64,000 bases of DNA from Streptomyces europaeiscabiei (GCF_036346855.1 NZ_CP107841.1:5336001-5400000), one strand, 5' to 3'. Positions 9,050 through 17,948 are shown, counted from the stretch's first letter. Program-made: numbers and translations. The notes: generated from the letters alone by a model not told the origin.

Positions 9050-9895
9050 TCACAGATCTTGGGCGATACGGCGGATGAGGTCGAGGGAAGCGTCCTGTGG
9101 GAGTGCGGCGTTGTCAACGCGTTCGAGTGTGGCTCGGTACCGGTGCAGTTGCGCCGGAGCGTCGATGAATTCGGCACCGTGCGGCGTATCGATCTGCACG
9201 GTGTCCAGCTGTGGGACGCCTCCGCCGACGTACTGCACGGCAAGGCCCGCACCTGCGAAGCCTTCGGCGGCGAAGGGGATCGCGCGAAGGGTGACGGACT
9301 CCCTCTCGGACGCCTGAAGCAGGTGCATGAGCTGAGCGCGGGCAATCTTGGAGCCACCGACGCGCATGCGTAGCGCGGCCTCGTGGATGATCACGTCGTA
9401 CGGTGTCCCCGAATCGAGTACCCGCTGGCGTCGCATCCGGAACTCGACGCGGGCCTCGCGGACGTCTTCCGGACACCCCGGCTCCACGAAGGCCAGGGCC
9501 GCCCGTACGTGATCCTCGGTCTGGAGTACTCCCGGAATGTGTACGACCTGAAAAGTGCTGACGTGCGACGCGTGGTGCTCCAACTCCGCGAGGTCGAGTG
9601 CCTTGGGTGCCAGAGCACTTCGGTACTCCTCCCACCAGCCCTTGTCCCGCTCGTTGGCCATGCCGGACAAGGCGTCGACGAGTTGGGTGTCATCGCAGGC
9701 GTAGTGCTCGGCGAGCCTGCGTAGCCGCTCCTCGCTGACGCCGTGCTTCCCCGACTCGATGTTGCTGATCTGGGCCTGGCTCGTACCCAGCCAGGCGGCG
9801 ACGTCACGGGACACCAGGCCCGCCGCCTCGCGCAGCCTGCGCAACTCGGCGCCGAGGCGCACCTGACGTGCGGTGGGGATGACCCTCGGCGGCAT
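9050..9895 (-). CDS. WhiJ-like XRE regulator with DUF5753
   Basis: This 281-residue regulator has an N-terminal XRE helix-turn-helix (about residues 15-65; LRRLREAAGL then GTSQAQISNIESGK) and a C-terminal DUF5753 domain (VVHIPGVLQTEDHVRAAL, then a VTLRAIPFAAEG region). The start at 9895 is set by GAGGAG nine bases upstream; an upstream in-frame extension to 10063 lacks such a site. With DUF397 and the divergent ATPase it forms the classic WhiJ/AbaA-type trio, known in Streptomyces to influence sporulation and antibiotic production. Target genes are not visible. Confidence 0.88.
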   Translation of the reverse strand: MPPRVIPTARQVRLGAELRRLREAAGLVSRDVAAWLGTSQAQISNIESGKHGVSEERLRRLAEHYACDDTQLVDALSGMANERDKGWWEEYRSALAPKALDLAELEHHASHVSTFQVVHIPGVLQTEDHVRAALAFVEPGCPEDVREARVEFRMRRQRVLDSGTPYDVIIHEAALRMRVGGSKIARAQLMHLLQASERESVTLRAIPFAAEGFAGAGLAVQYVGGGVPQLDTVQIDTPHGAEFIDAPAQLHRYRATLERVDNAALPQDASLDLIRRIAQDL

Positions 9896-10112
9896 GACGT
9901 CTCCTCGATTCCACAGAGCCGGTTGCGGCGTTGCAAATATACCGAGTACCTTCGTGGCGTACTCACGGAGGGTGCCCATGTGGTCACTCATCCGCAACTC
10001 CCGCACGCCCTCCCCCGTTGGAAGAGCCACCCCGACCATCGACACCGGGGCGCCGGACAGCAACGCGGACAGGCGCGCGCAACCCCCTCACCTCCACCGG
10101 AGTTGATGCCCC

Positions 10113-10580
10113 ATGCCCTCGTACACCCTCATCTGTCCACCCCTCGAAACCTCCCCCCACATCGCCCGCGACTTCGTCGCCACCGTCCTGCGCGCGCTGC
10201 GCCTGGACCGCACCCTGGTCGACGACGCGGTCCTCTGCGCCTCCGAACTCGTCACCAACGCCTGCGTGCACGCGAAGGGCGGTGACGGCACCGTGCTGTG
10301 GCTGGCCGTGGAGGAGGGGCGACTGCGGGTGGTGGTGTACGACGGGGACGAAAACCCGCCGGTGACAAGGGAACTGACGACTGAGACCTGGGAGCGGGGC
10401 GGCGGCCGGGGGCTGTATCTGGTGGACGCCCTCACCGAGGGCCGCTGGGGGCACGGCCCGGACATCCCGTACGGCGGCCCGACGCACCCGGTGGGCAAGG
10501 CGGTGTGGTTCGACCTGCCAGTGGACCTGCCCGGGGGTCAGCCGGTGGACCTGCCCGTACGGCGAAAGGCGGTGCTGTGA
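10113..10580 (+). CDS. anti-sigma-factor-like ATP-binding protein (HATPase_c)
   Basis: The 155-residue protein has a GHKL ATPase fold: the N box is CASELVTNACVHA (Asn near residue 50), followed by GDENPP, the glycine-rich GGGRGLYLVDAL and a C-terminal KAVWFDL strand. Such RsbW/SpoIIAB-like proteins bind sigma factors or anti-anti-sigma factors, but many Streptomyces paralogues have no known partner. It is divergent from the WhiJ-like regulator and completes the trio. Its last four bases overlap the next small gene. Confidence 0.85.
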   Translation: MPSYTLICPPLETSPHIARDFVATVLRALRLDRTLVDDAVLCASELVTNACVHAKGGDGTVLWLAVEEGRLRVVVYDGDENPPVTRELTTETWERGGGRGLYLVDALTEGRWGHGPDIPYGGPTHPVGKAVWFDLPVDLPGGQPVDLPVRRKAVL

Positions 10581-10840
10581 CCGCCGAGCCGCGAACGCCC
10601 GACAGGCGGCAGGAACTCGAATCGGCGGCCGTCGTCCTGGGCCTCGCGCGGTCCCTGGCGGAGGTTCTCAGGATCGCCGCCGGTCAGTGCGATCCCACGC
10701 CCGAACCGGGTGGAGGGGATGGGCGCCACGCCCCCACCCGCTCGATCACCCGCCCCTGGGGCCGGGCCGGTGGGTGGCGCCACCGGGTCCCCGTCGCTCG
10801 CCGAGCCGGACGACCCGCGTTCTCATCGGGATCTTCGTAG
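10577..10840 (+). CDS. small hypothetical protein coupled to the ATPase gene
   Basis: A GTG start overlaps the ATPase stop (GTGA), giving an 87-residue product. Its first half could form a helix (RQELESAAVVLGLARSLAEVL); the second half is Pro/Gly/Arg-rich and resembles non-coding sequence. I do not recognise it. Either it is a real small gene with a frayed end or a chance extension. Confidence 0.35.
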   Translation: MTAEPRTPDRRQELESAAVVLGLARSLAEVLRIAAGQCDPTPEPGGGDGRHAPTRSITRPWGRAGGWRHRVPVARRAGRPAFSSGSS

Positions 10841-10866
10841 GGCGTCTGGCGGGCTGACGAGTGGTC

Positions 10867-11358
10867 TCAGTCGTCCCGCTCCTTCTCCGCCAGATTGATC
10901 ACGCACACCGTCACGGCGATCAGCAGCGCGGGGTCCGCGTCGTCACGTACGACGTCGAGGCCGTAGGTCTCGCGGACGCGCAGCCATCTGCGGGAGATGT
11001 GCGCGAGGAGTTCGCCGTCGTACTCGATGACGAACTCACGGTTGAGGATCTTGCCGCTGACGTCGAGTTCGGTGCCGTCCGCCATGGTGACCCGGTAGTG
11101 GTTGCGCAGGAGGGAGAGGCGCTTGCGGCGGACGGTTGCGAGCGTTTCGCTCTCCCGTTCGATCACCATCGTGTCGCGCAGGGCGAACATCTTCCGGCGG
11201 ATGTCGATCAGGACGTGCCCCTGGGTGTCCTTCAGCTCGAAGGTGTCCCGCAGTCGCATGGCCTTGCCGTCGACGAGGAAGGCTTTTCTGCCGTGCTCGT
11301 CCTCGATCCAGTAGTCGTCACCGATGCCGAGGAGCCGGTCGCGTACGAGGAATCTCAT
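10867..11358 (-). CDS. LURP-one-related family protein
   Basis: A 163-residue protein of the LURP-one (DUF567, Tubby-like barrel) family: MRFLVRDRLLGIGDDYWIEDE opens the barrel and strands such as DTFELKDTQGHVLIDIRRKM and RDTMVIERE follow. Bacterial members may act as phospholipid-handling or membrane-associated proteins, but the role is unproven. The start at 11358 matches the usual family start. It lies three bases downstream of the stop of a decayed AraC-type tail, suggesting a former operon. Confidence 0.8.
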   Translation of the reverse strand: MRFLVRDRLLGIGDDYWIEDEHGRKAFLVDGKAMRLRDTFELKDTQGHVLIDIRRKMFALRDTMVIERESETLATVRRKRLSLLRNHYRVTMADGTELDVSGKILNREFVIEYDGELLAHISRRWLRVRETYGLDVVRDDADPALLIAVTVCVINLAEKERDD

Positions 11359-11360
11359 GT

Positions 11361-11500
11361 CTACAGGCGTTCCCCCGCGCCCGTTCCGAAACGTCGCCTG
11401 TAGGCCGAAGGGCTCAGCCCGGTCTCCTGGCGCAGGCGCGCGCGGAGGCGCCAGATGTGCAGCCCCAGGTCGAGCGAGGCCGCGCTGCCGGCCGAGCTCA
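11361..11500 (-). pseudogene. C-terminal remnant of an AraC-family regulator
   Basis: Minus-strand translation ends in LRQETGLSPSAYRRRFG and a TAG stop at 11361-11363, the typical tail of an AraC/GlxA-type helix-turn-helix domain. Upstream the frame runs into unrelated sequence near 11505, where plus-strand cupin homology begins. Only about 45 residues survive, so this is a fragment. Confidence 0.65.
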
Positions 11501-11505
11501 GCAGG

Positions 11506-11755
11506 TCGCCTCGAGTTCTTCCTGGTCTTCGAGGGCGAACTGCACATCGGCCTGCGCGAACCGGAGGGGGAACGCACGGTCGTCCTGCCTCAGGGCTCGG
11601 TCTTCACCGTCCCACGAGGGGTCGAGCACAAGCCGTACGCCCCGTCCCGCGCCGCCATCCTCGCCATCGAACCGAGCGGTACGAGTACCGTCGGCGACCG
11701 GCATGGCGAGATCCCGGGCCATGTGGACGTGACCACGGGGCATGCGCTGAGCTGA
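11506..11755 (+). pseudogene. 5'-truncated cupin-domain protein
   Basis: From EFFLVFEGELHIGL through VFTVPRGVEHKPYAP to the stop, the frame reads as the back half of a small cupin barrel protein. The first cupin motif and any start codon are missing, because the homology starts abruptly at about 11506 next to the opposite-strand AraC fragment. The join looks like a deletion or rearrangement point. Confidence 0.65.
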
Positions 11756-11765
11756 CCGGCTGGCT

Positions 11766-12153
11766 GGGGCGGCGGTCAGCGACACCTACAACCACGCGTT
11801 GTGCTGCTACGACCCGGCGACGGGCGAACCCACCACGCTGGCAACGGACTTGAGAGAGCCGAGTGACGCGGTCCTCGTCGGGGACGACATCGTGGTCGTG
11901 GAGTCCGCCCGCCACCGGCTGACCCGGCTGCGGTTGCCGGAGGAGGGTTGCCGGAGGAGACGGTGAAGGTCGAGGCCGTCGCCCACCGCGCCCGGCGCGC
12001 GACCACCGAAGTCGCCCCCGGCAGCCTGCGGCCGGGGGCGACTTCCAGGCCCCGGCGGGACAGAAGCGCGACGAGCGGTACGGCCCGTCGACCAGGCTGC
12101 TCGTCTCCGCGCCCCCGCCGATGACACCGCTCCTAGTACCCCTGGGCTCCTAG
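11766..12153 (+). pseudogene. degraded C-terminus of an NHL-repeat protein
   Basis: SDTYNHALCCYDPATGEPTTL and VVVESARHRLTRLRLPEE match the end of the NHL-domain thioredoxin-like proteins common in Streptomyces. The frame breaks at 11933-11962, where a 14-base unit (TTGCCGGAGGAGGG-like) is duplicated. A further frame change lets the tail (FQAPAGQKRDERYGPSTRLL) be read. The start and most of the protein are absent. Confidence 0.65.
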
Positions 12154-12386
12154 TACCCCTGGTACCCACCCCGCTGCCGGCCGTTCTCGTCGACGACCGG
12201 AGTCGTGGGAGGCACCACCACCCGCCTCCGCCTCGCGATGCTGCTGAACGTCGCGACTCCGATGAGTCCGACGATCATGAAGATGATGCCGACCAGGTCG
12301 AGGTTGACCCCCTGCATGTCCCAGTCGGTGGCGAACGTGAGGATGGCCCCCACGGCGATCAGAATGATGCACCCGCCCAGGCCCAT
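12150..12386 (-). CDS. small two-helix membrane protein (DUF6458-like)
   Basis: A 78-residue protein with two hydrophobic helices (CIILIAVGAILTFA and LVGIIFMIVGLIGVATF), then a basic RRRR stretch and a Pro/Gly/Tyr tail. It resembles the small DUF6458-type actinobacterial membrane proteins. The ATG at 12386 has a GGGAGG site nine bases upstream. Function unknown. Confidence 0.75.
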   Translation of the reverse strand: MGLGGCIILIAVGAILTFATDWDMQGVNLDLVGIIFMIVGLIGVATFSSIARRRRVVVPPTTPVVDENGRQRGGYQGY

Positions 12387-12507
12387 GAGTGTTCCTCCCA
12401 AGTCCGGTCGGGTCGGCCGGTCGTTCCGGTCGTTCGGTCCTACCGGTCGACATCGGGTACCCGGACAGGCCCGTCCGTAACAGCCGTTGAGGGCCCGGGC
12501 GGTGGGC

Positions 12508-13806
12508 TCAGCCCTCCAGGAAGGCCACCAGAGCGTTCGCCAGGAGGTAGGGGTCCTTCGCGCCGCACAGTTCACGGACGCTGTGCATCGACAGGATGGC
12601 GACGCCGATGTCGACGGTGCGGATGCCGTGGCGGGCGGCGGTGATGGGGCCGATGGTGGTGCCGCAGGGCATGGAGTTGTTGGAGACGAACGTCTGGAAC
12701 GGCACACCGGCCTTCTCGCAGGCGGCGGCGAAGACGGCGCGGCCCGAACCGTCCGTGGCGTAGCGGTTGTTGACGTTGACCTTGAGGAGCGGGCCGGCGT
12801 CCGCGCGCGGGTGGTGCGTCGGGTCGTGGCGCTCCGCGTAGTTGGGGTGGACGGCGTGCCCGGTGTCGGAGGAGAGACAGACCGTGCCGGCGAAGGCCCG
12901 CGCCCGGTCCTCGTAGGAGCCGCCGCGGGCGAAGACCGAGCGCTCCAGCACCCCGCCGAGCAGCGGGCCGTCCGCGCCGGTGTCGGACTGGGAGCCGTTC
13001 TCCTCGTGGTCGAAGGCGGCGAGGACGGGGATGTAGGGGAGTGCGTCACCGGAGCCGGCGACCGAGGCGAGCGCGGCCGTACCGGCGTGCACGGAGAGGA
13101 GGTTGTCCATGCGGGGGCCGGCGAGCAGTTCCTTGTCGCGGCCCAGGTAGGCGGGGGGTTCGACGGAGTGGGTCATCAGGTCCCAGCCGGTGACCTCGCC
13201 GGCGGGGAGGCCCGCCTCCTCCTCCAGGAAGGCGATCAGGTCGCCGTCGCGGACGTCGTCGCCGAGGCCCCAGACGGGCTGGAGGTGACGCTGCTTGTCG
13301 AGCTTCAGGCCGTCGGAGGTGACGTTGCGGTCTAGGTGGATGGCCAGTTGAGGGACGCGGAGAAGGGGTCTGTCGACGTTGACGAGGCGGGTGGTTCCGT
13401 CGCGCAGGGAGAGCCGGCCGGCGAGGCCGAGGTCGCGGTCGAGCCAGGAGTTGAGCAGCGGGCCGCCGTAGATCTCCACGGCGATCTGGCGCCAGCCGTG
13501 CGCGCCGCTGTCGGGGCGGGGTTTGACCCGGAGATTGGGGGAGTCGGTGTGGGCGCCGATGATGCGGAACGGGGTGTGGGCGTCGGCGCCCTCCGGCACG
13601 TACCAGGCGATGATCGCGCCGCCGCGCAGGACGTACTTCCCGCCCAGCGAGCCGTCCCACGCGTCGGTCTCCGAGACCTGCCGGAAGCCCGCCTTCTCCA
13701 GCCGCTCCGCGGCGCTCGCGACCGCGTGGTACGGGGTCGGGCTGCTCGTCAGGAAGGTCATGAGGTCGTCGGTGTGGCCGCGGTCGAAGCGTGGGGGTGT
13801 GCGCAT
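12508..13806 (-). CDS. M18 family aminopeptidase
   Basis: The 432-residue enzyme is a zinc aminopeptidase of family M18 (aspartyl aminopeptidase type), a cytoplasmic dodecameric exopeptidase. Metal and catalytic motifs are visible: IIGAHTDSPNLRVKP near residue 78, DHEENGSQSDTGADGP near 265, SSDTGHAVHPNY near 315 and the C-terminal ILSMHSVRELCG. Length is normal. It lies downstream of, and on the same strand as, the acyl-CoA dehydrogenase gene but behind two terminators, so it is probably a separate unit. Confidence 0.92.
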   Translation of the reverse strand: MRTPPRFDRGHTDDLMTFLTSSPTPYHAVASAAERLEKAGFRQVSETDAWDGSLGGKYVLRGGAIIAWYVPEGADAHTPFRIIGAHTDSPNLRVKPRPDSGAHGWRQIAVEIYGGPLLNSWLDRDLGLAGRLSLRDGTTRLVNVDRPLLRVPQLAIHLDRNVTSDGLKLDKQRHLQPVWGLGDDVRDGDLIAFLEEEAGLPAGEVTGWDLMTHSVEPPAYLGRDKELLAGPRMDNLLSVHAGTAALASVAGSGDALPYIPVLAAFDHEENGSQSDTGADGPLLGGVLERSVFARGGSYEDRARAFAGTVCLSSDTGHAVHPNYAERHDPTHHPRADAGPLLKVNVNNRYATDGSGRAVFAAACEKAGVPFQTFVSNNSMPCGTTIGPITAARHGIRTVDIGVAILSMHSVRELCGAKDPYLLANALVAFLEG

Positions 13807-13825
13807 GGGTTCACCTTAACGACGT

Positions 13826-13863
13826 ACGAGGGCCCGCTCCCGGGGATGGGAACGGGCCCTCGT
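13826..13863. terminator. hairpin upstream of the aminopeptidase gene
   Basis: An 11-bp perfect stem (13826-13836 with 13853-13863) lies between the acyl-CoA dehydrogenase stop and the aminopeptidase start. Confidence 0.55.
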
Positions 13864-13883
13864 GGTGAGTGTGCGGAGAAGGG

Positions 13884-13918
13884 GGCGCCGGACGGACGGG
13901 CAGGGTCCGTCCGGCGCC
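13884..13918 (-). terminator. terminator of the acyl-CoA dehydrogenase gene
   Basis: A perfect 13-bp stem (13884-13896 with 13906-13918) and 9-nt loop lies 53 bases beyond the stop of the minus-strand dehydrogenase gene. Confidence 0.75.
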
Positions 13919-13970
13919 ACGACCGGGATGCGGCCGGGGAGAGGCTGTCCGGAATCCGTACTTCGCGGGT

Positions 13971-15797
13971 CTAGAACGCCGACTCGTCCAGCTCCATCAG
14001 GTCCAGTTCGACGCCCTCGGAGATCTTGCGGGCGAGGGTGACGCCCGGGAGGACGTTGGCCGCGAAGAACTTCGCAGCCGCGATCTTGCCGGTGTAGAAG
14101 GGCTTGTCCTTCGCGGAGGCCGTCTCCAGCTTCTCGGCGGCGACCGCGGCGCCCCGCAGGAGCAGGTAGCCGACGACCACGTCACCGGAGGCGAGCAGCA
14201 GGCGGGTGGTGTTGAGGCCCACCTTGTAGATGTTCTTGACGTCCTGCTCGGTGGCGGCGAGGTCGGTCAGGAGGAGGCCGACCATGGACTCCAGCTCGAC
14301 GGCGGCCTTGGCGAGGTGCTCACGGGCGCCGGCCAGCTGCTCGCCGCCCTCGCCGAGCGCCAGGAACTTCTTGATCTCCTCGGCGAGGGTGTTCAGCGCG
14401 GCGCCCTGGTTGCGGACGATCTTCCGGAAGAAGAAGTCCTGGCCCTGGATCGCGGTGGTGCCCTCGTACAGGGTGTCGATCTTGGCGTCGCGGATGTACT
14501 GCTCGATCGGGTACTCCTGCAGGAAGCCGGAGCCGCCGAAGGTCTGCAGCGACTGGGCGAGCTGCTCGTAGCCCTTCTCGGAGCCGTAGCCCTTGACGAT
14601 GGGCAGGAGCAGGTCGTTCAGGGCCTCCAGGGCGGAGATGTCCTCGCCCGCCGCCTCCTTGACCTGGATCTCGTCCTGGATGGAGGCCGTGTAGAGGACC
14701 AGCGAGCGCATGCCCTCCGCGTACGCCTTCTGCGTCATCAGCGAGCGGCGGACGTCGGGGTGGTGCGTGATGGTGACCTTGGGCGCGGTCTTGTCCATGA
14801 AGTTCGCCAGGTCGGTGCCCTGGACGCGCTCCTTGGCGTACTCCAGCGCGTTCAGGTAGCCCGTCGACAGCGTGGAGATCGCCTTCGTGCCGACCATCAT
14901 GCGGGCGAACTCGATGATGCGGAACATCTGGCGGATGCCGTCGTGCTTGTCGCCGATCAGCCAGCCCTTGGCCGGGTGACGGTCGCCGAAGGTCATCTCG
15001 CAGGTGTTGGAGGCCTTGAGGCCCATCTTGTGCTCGACGTTGGTGGCGTAGGCGCCGTTGCGCATCCCCAGCTCGCCGGTCTCGAAGTCGAAGAGGTACT
15101 TCGGGACGAGGAAGAGGGAGAGGCCCTTGGTGCCGGGGCCGTGGCCCTCGGGGCGGGCGAGGACGTAGTGGAGGATGTTCTCCTCCATGTCGTGCTCACC
15201 GGAGGTGATGAAGCGCTTCACGCCCTCGATGTGCCAGGAGCCGTCCTCCTGCTGGATCGCCCTGGTGCGCCCGGCGCCCACGTCCGAGCCGGCGTCCGGC
15301 TCGGTGAGCACCATGGTGGAGCCCCAGGTCTTCTCGACCGCGATCTGGGCGATCTTCTTCTGTACGTCGTTGCCCTCGTCGTAGAGGATGCCGGCGAACG
15401 CCGGGCCGGAGGCGTACATCCACACGGCCGGGTTCGCGCCGAGCAGCAGCTCCGCGTAGGACCAGATCAGGGACCGCGGCGCGGTGGTGCCGCCGATCTC
15501 CTCGGGCAGGCCCAGACGCCAGTACTCGGAGTCCATGAAGGCCTTGTAGCTCTTCTTGAACGAGGCCGGTACCGGAGCGGTGTTCGTCTCCGGGTCGAAG
15601 ACCGGCGGGTTGCGGTCGGCATCCGTGAAGGACTCCGCCAGCTCGTTCTCCGCGAGACGGGCCAGCTCCTCCAGGATGCTCTTGGCGGTGTCCGTGTCCA
15701 TCTCCGCGAACGGGCCGGTGCCGTACAGCTTGTCGCGCCCGAGCACCTCGAAGAGGTTGAACTCGATGTCGCGGAGATTCGACTTGTAGTGCCCCAT
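13971..15797 (-). CDS. acyl-CoA dehydrogenase (long form)
   Basis: A 608-residue flavin dehydrogenase that introduces a trans-2 double bond into an acyl-CoA in beta-oxidation. It is of the long type, with an extended N-terminus and a C-terminal extra domain. Visible features are [18 protein letters not shown] (flavin and substrate binding), [32 protein letters not shown] and [16 protein letters not shown] with the likely catalytic glutamate. A near-palindromic TACC-N4-GGTA site lies upstream and may be a fatty-acid repressor operator. Confidence 0.92.
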   Translation of the reverse strand: MGHYKSNLRDIEFNLFEVLGRDKLYGTGPFAEMDTDTAKSILEELARLAENELAESFTDADRNPPVFDPETNTAPVPASFKKSYKAFMDSEYWRLGLPEEIGGTTAPRSLIWSYAELLLGANPAVWMYASGPAFAGILYDEGNDVQKKIAQIAVEKTWGSTMVLTEPDAGSDVGAGRTRAIQQEDGSWHIEGVKRFITSGEHDMEENILHYVLARPEGHGPGTKGLSLFLVPKYLFDFETGELGMRNGAYATNVEHKMGLKASNTCEMTFGDRHPAKGWLIGDKHDGIRQMFRIIEFARMMVGTKAISTLSTGYLNALEYAKERVQGTDLANFMDKTAPKVTITHHPDVRRSLMTQKAYAEGMRSLVLYTASIQDEIQVKEAAGEDISALEALNDLLLPIVKGYGSEKGYEQLAQSLQTFGGSGFLQEYPIEQYIRDAKIDTLYEGTTAIQGQDFFFRKIVRNQGAALNTLAEEIKKFLALGEGGEQLAGAREHLAKAAVELESMVGLLLTDLAATEQDVKNIYKVGLNTTRLLLASGDVVVGYLLLRGAAVAAEKLETASAKDKPFYTGKIAAAKFFAANVLPGVTLARKISEGVELDLMELDESAF

Positions 15798-15884
15798 GGC
15801 GACGGCTCCGTAAGAGAGATCGGCGAGGCACTGGCTCCTCGCGCTAGTTCACATACCAACAAGTAGCTTCTATGTCGATGATGC

Positions 15885-15896
15885 TACCCATCGGTA
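15885..15896. promoter_or_regulatory. possible operator TACCCATCGGTA in divergent promoter region
   Basis: This 12-bp near-palindrome lies between the divergent acyl-CoA dehydrogenase and SseB-like genes, 88 bases upstream of the dehydrogenase ATG. Such sites are typical of TetR-family fatty-acid repressors, but no regulator gene is adjacent, so this is a suggestion. Confidence 0.3.
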
Positions 15897-15946
15897 ATAA
15901 GAAGCAACCCCGAGCGGTCCATCTGTGACTCGTTACGCTTTGCCGC

Positions 15947-16441
15947 ATGTACGGCTACGACCAGAGCGCCGGTTCCCAGCAGCAGTACGCCCCGCCGCCG
16001 CAGCAGCAGATGCCCGGGCAGATGCCCGGCGGCCAGATGGGGGGCGGTTACGGGCAGCAGGCACCGCTGTACCCGGAGCCGTCCCCGCCCTCCCTCGCGG
16101 ACGCTGTGCGGGCCTTCACCACCGGGCAGCTGGCGGCGGAGGACTTCCAGCAGGTCTTCGCGACGTCCAAGGTGTACTGCCCGCGCGGCGACAACCCCGG
16201 GTTCCTGGCGCTGCACAACACGCAGCAGCCGGTGATCCCGATGTTCACCTCGCTCAAGGAGCTCCGCCGGTACGCGGGCAAGGAGTCCAAGTACTTCGTG
16301 ATCACCGGTGCGGAGGTGATCGATCTGCTGCCGACCGGGTACGGCTTCGTCCTCGACATGGAGGGGGAGCACCGGATGGTGTTCGACGCGAAGGCCGTGG
16401 AGCAGATGGTGGAGTTCGCGATGCGGCGGATGTACGGGTAG
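15947..16441 (+). CDS. SseB-like protein with Gln/Pro-rich N-terminus
   Basis: A 164-residue protein: residues 1-45 are low-complexity (Tyr, Gln, Pro, Gly), then an SseB N-terminal-like domain follows (LADAVRAFTTGQLAAEDFQQ, VYCPRGDNPGFLAL, VIPMFTSLKELRRYAG, VIDLLPTGYGFVLDME). Streptomyces proteins of this kind are of unknown function, some linked to type VII secretion or stress. It is divergent from the dehydrogenase gene. Confidence 0.75.
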   Translation: MYGYDQSAGSQQQYAPPPQQQMPGQMPGGQMGGGYGQQAPLYPEPSPPSLADAVRAFTTGQLAAEDFQQVFATSKVYCPRGDNPGFLALHNTQQPVIPMFTSLKELRRYAGKESKYFVITGAEVIDLLPTGYGFVLDMEGEHRMVFDAKAVEQMVEFAMRRMYG

Positions 16442-16764
16442 CTCCGCCGGTCGGGCCGGGTCCGGGGGCGGGGTGGTGGGTTGCGCTTCGTTGCGGGGTG
16501 CGGGTGGTCCGTGGTTGCTCGCGCAGTTCCCCGCGCCCCTTGGGTGGGTTGCCGCTGGCCCATGGGGTTTGCTGAACCGTTCCTTCCGGGCCTTTCTGTC
16601 CCCTACTGTTCGCCGGTGACCGGGATTGATCTCGCCGCTGGTCCTCCGTGACCGGCGGCGTTCTGTTGCCCCGACCGCGAGGGAATGAGATGCGGTCTGT
16701 GCGCTGTTAGGGCTGGCAGGAAGTTCAATAATCAACTAAACTGAGCGCACAAGGAGGTACCGAC
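16442..16764. other. intergenic region with a common Streptomyces repeat
   Basis: No gene is visible here. At 16514-16545 lies GCGCAGTTCCCCGCGCCCCT with neighbouring bases, a short motif that I recall as abundant between Streptomyces genes. An AGTT-N8-AACT near-palindrome at 16722-16737 sits just before the pirin ribosome site and may be an operator. Confidence 0.55.
16722..16737 (+). promoter_or_regulatory. possible operator upstream of pirin
   Basis: The AT-rich sequence AGTTCAATAATCAACT is partly palindromic, stands out from GC-rich surroundings and lies 28 bases before the pirin ATG. This placement fits a repressor site overlapping the promoter. The regulator is unknown. Confidence 0.35.
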
Positions 16765-17736
16765 ATGCCCGCAGTGACCGTCGAGAACCCGCTGACCCTG
16801 CCCCGTGTCGCCGCACCGACCGACGCGGTGGCCCGTCCGGTGCTCACCGTGACGACCGCGCCCAGTGGTTTCGAGGGCGAGGGCTTCCCGGTCCGCCGTG
16901 CGTTCGCCGGGATCAACTACCGTCACCTCGACCCGTTCATCATGATGGACCAGATGGGTGAGGTTGAGTATCAGCCTGGGGAGCCGAAAGGGACCCCGTG
17001 GCACCCGCACCGCGGCTTCGAGACCGTCACCTACATCATCGACGGGATCTTCGACCACCAGGACAGCCAGGGCGGTGGCGGCACCATCACCAACGGCGAC
17101 ACGCAGTGGATGACGGCCGGCTCGGGCCTGCTCCACATCGAGGCGCCGCCGGAGTCACTGGTCATGTCCGGCGGTCTCTTCCACGGCCTGCAGCTGTGGG
17201 TGAACCTGCCGGCCAAGGACAAGATGATGGCGCCGCGCTACCAGGACATCCGCGGCGGGCACGTACAGCTCCTCAGTACCCCCGACGGCGGCGCGCTGCT
17301 GCGGGTCATCGCTGGCGAGCTGGATGGGCATGCGGGGCCGGGCATCACCCACACCCCGATCACCATGGTTCACGCGACCGTCGCGCCCGGCGCGGAGCTC
17401 ACTCTTCCGTGGCGGGAGGACTTCAACGGCCTGGCGTACGTCCTCGCGGGCAAGGGCGCGGTCGGCGCGGAGCGCCGCCCGATCCATCTGGGGCAGACCG
17501 CGGTCTTCGGCGCGGGCTCCTCGCTGACGGTCCGCGCGGACGAGAAGCAGGACGCGAACACCCCGGACATGGAGGTCGTGCTGCTGGGCGGACAGCCGAT
17601 CCGTGAGCCGATGGCGCACTACGGCCCCTTCGTCATGAACACCAAGGACGAGCTGCAGCAGGCGTTCGAGGACTTCCAGAAGGGGCGGCTGGGCACGATC
17701 CCGGCAGTGCACGGCATGTCTGAGGGCGGACTGTAG
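16765..17736 (+). CDS. pirin family protein (intact copy)
   Basis: The 323-residue bicupin has the pirin metal site His80, His82, His124 and Glu126 (WHPHRG and LLHIEAPPE). Pirins bind Fe(II) and act as quercetinases or redox-sensing partners; here the role is unknown. A perfect AAGGAGGT ribosome site precedes the ATG. In Streptomyces the pirin gene holds the phiC31 attB site, and the homologous segment here is around codon 75 (16966-17005). Its core reads GAA instead of CAA, and the codons around it (GTT, TAT, CCT, AAA) are poor in G/C at the third position. A second, truncated pirin at 29354-30104 is about 88% identical in protein. Confidence 0.92.
   Translation: MPAVTVENPLTLPRVAAPTDAVARPVLTVTTAPSGFEGEGFPVRRAFAGINYRHLDPFIMMDQMGEVEYQPGEPKGTPWHPHRGFETVTYIIDGIFDHQDSQGGGGTITNGDTQWMTAGSGLLHIEAPPESLVMSGGLFHGLQLWVNLPAKDKMMAPRYQDIRGGHVQLLSTPDGGALLRVIAGELDGHAGPGITHTPITMVHATVAPGAELTLPWREDFNGLAYVLAGKGAVGAERRPIHLGQTAVFGAGSSLTVRADEKQDANTPDMEVVLLGGQPIREPMAHYGPFVMNTKDELQQAFEDFQKGRLGTIPAVHGMSEGGL
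16966..17005 (+). other. attB-equivalent segment in the intact pirin gene
   Basis: The segment aligns by position with the phiC31 attB (GGGGAGCC, core, then GGCACCCGCACC). The core trinucleotide at 16986-16988 is GAA, not CAA, and there is no phage arm on either side. It is therefore neither a clean attL nor a canonical attB. Confidence 0.5.
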
Positions 17737-17917
17737 GGCTCACTACGGCCTCATGTGGACGAGTCCACCCGGAAAGGGGTGAGGCTCGTCCGCGCTCGCA
17801 GCCGCCTTCTTGGTCTCCAAGGTAATCGGCCGGGTCTGCGACCTGCAGTGATCTTTGCTGTGGGTCTCTGGCCTGTGGCCTTTTCTTGATGGTTGGCGAC
17901 GGGGTGTGATGGACTTT

Positions 17918-17948
17918 ATCGGGTGTCCTGCGGACTGTGTGCGGACTG
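17918..17948 (+). repeat. 31-bp repeat, copy 1 (possible IS256 end)
   Basis: This 31-mer, containing GTGTCCTGC and GACTGTGTGCGGACTG, recurs in the same orientation at 23056-23086 with two mismatches. Its place about 110 bases before IS256-like transposase homology suggests that it is the left end of that insertion sequence. Confidence 0.6.

Noticed and set aside
13869..15866. 665-codon plus-strand open frame opposite the acyl-CoA dehydrogenase gene
   Set aside because: It is the shadow of a clearly conserved gene; high GC keeps antisense frames open and the product shows no family features.
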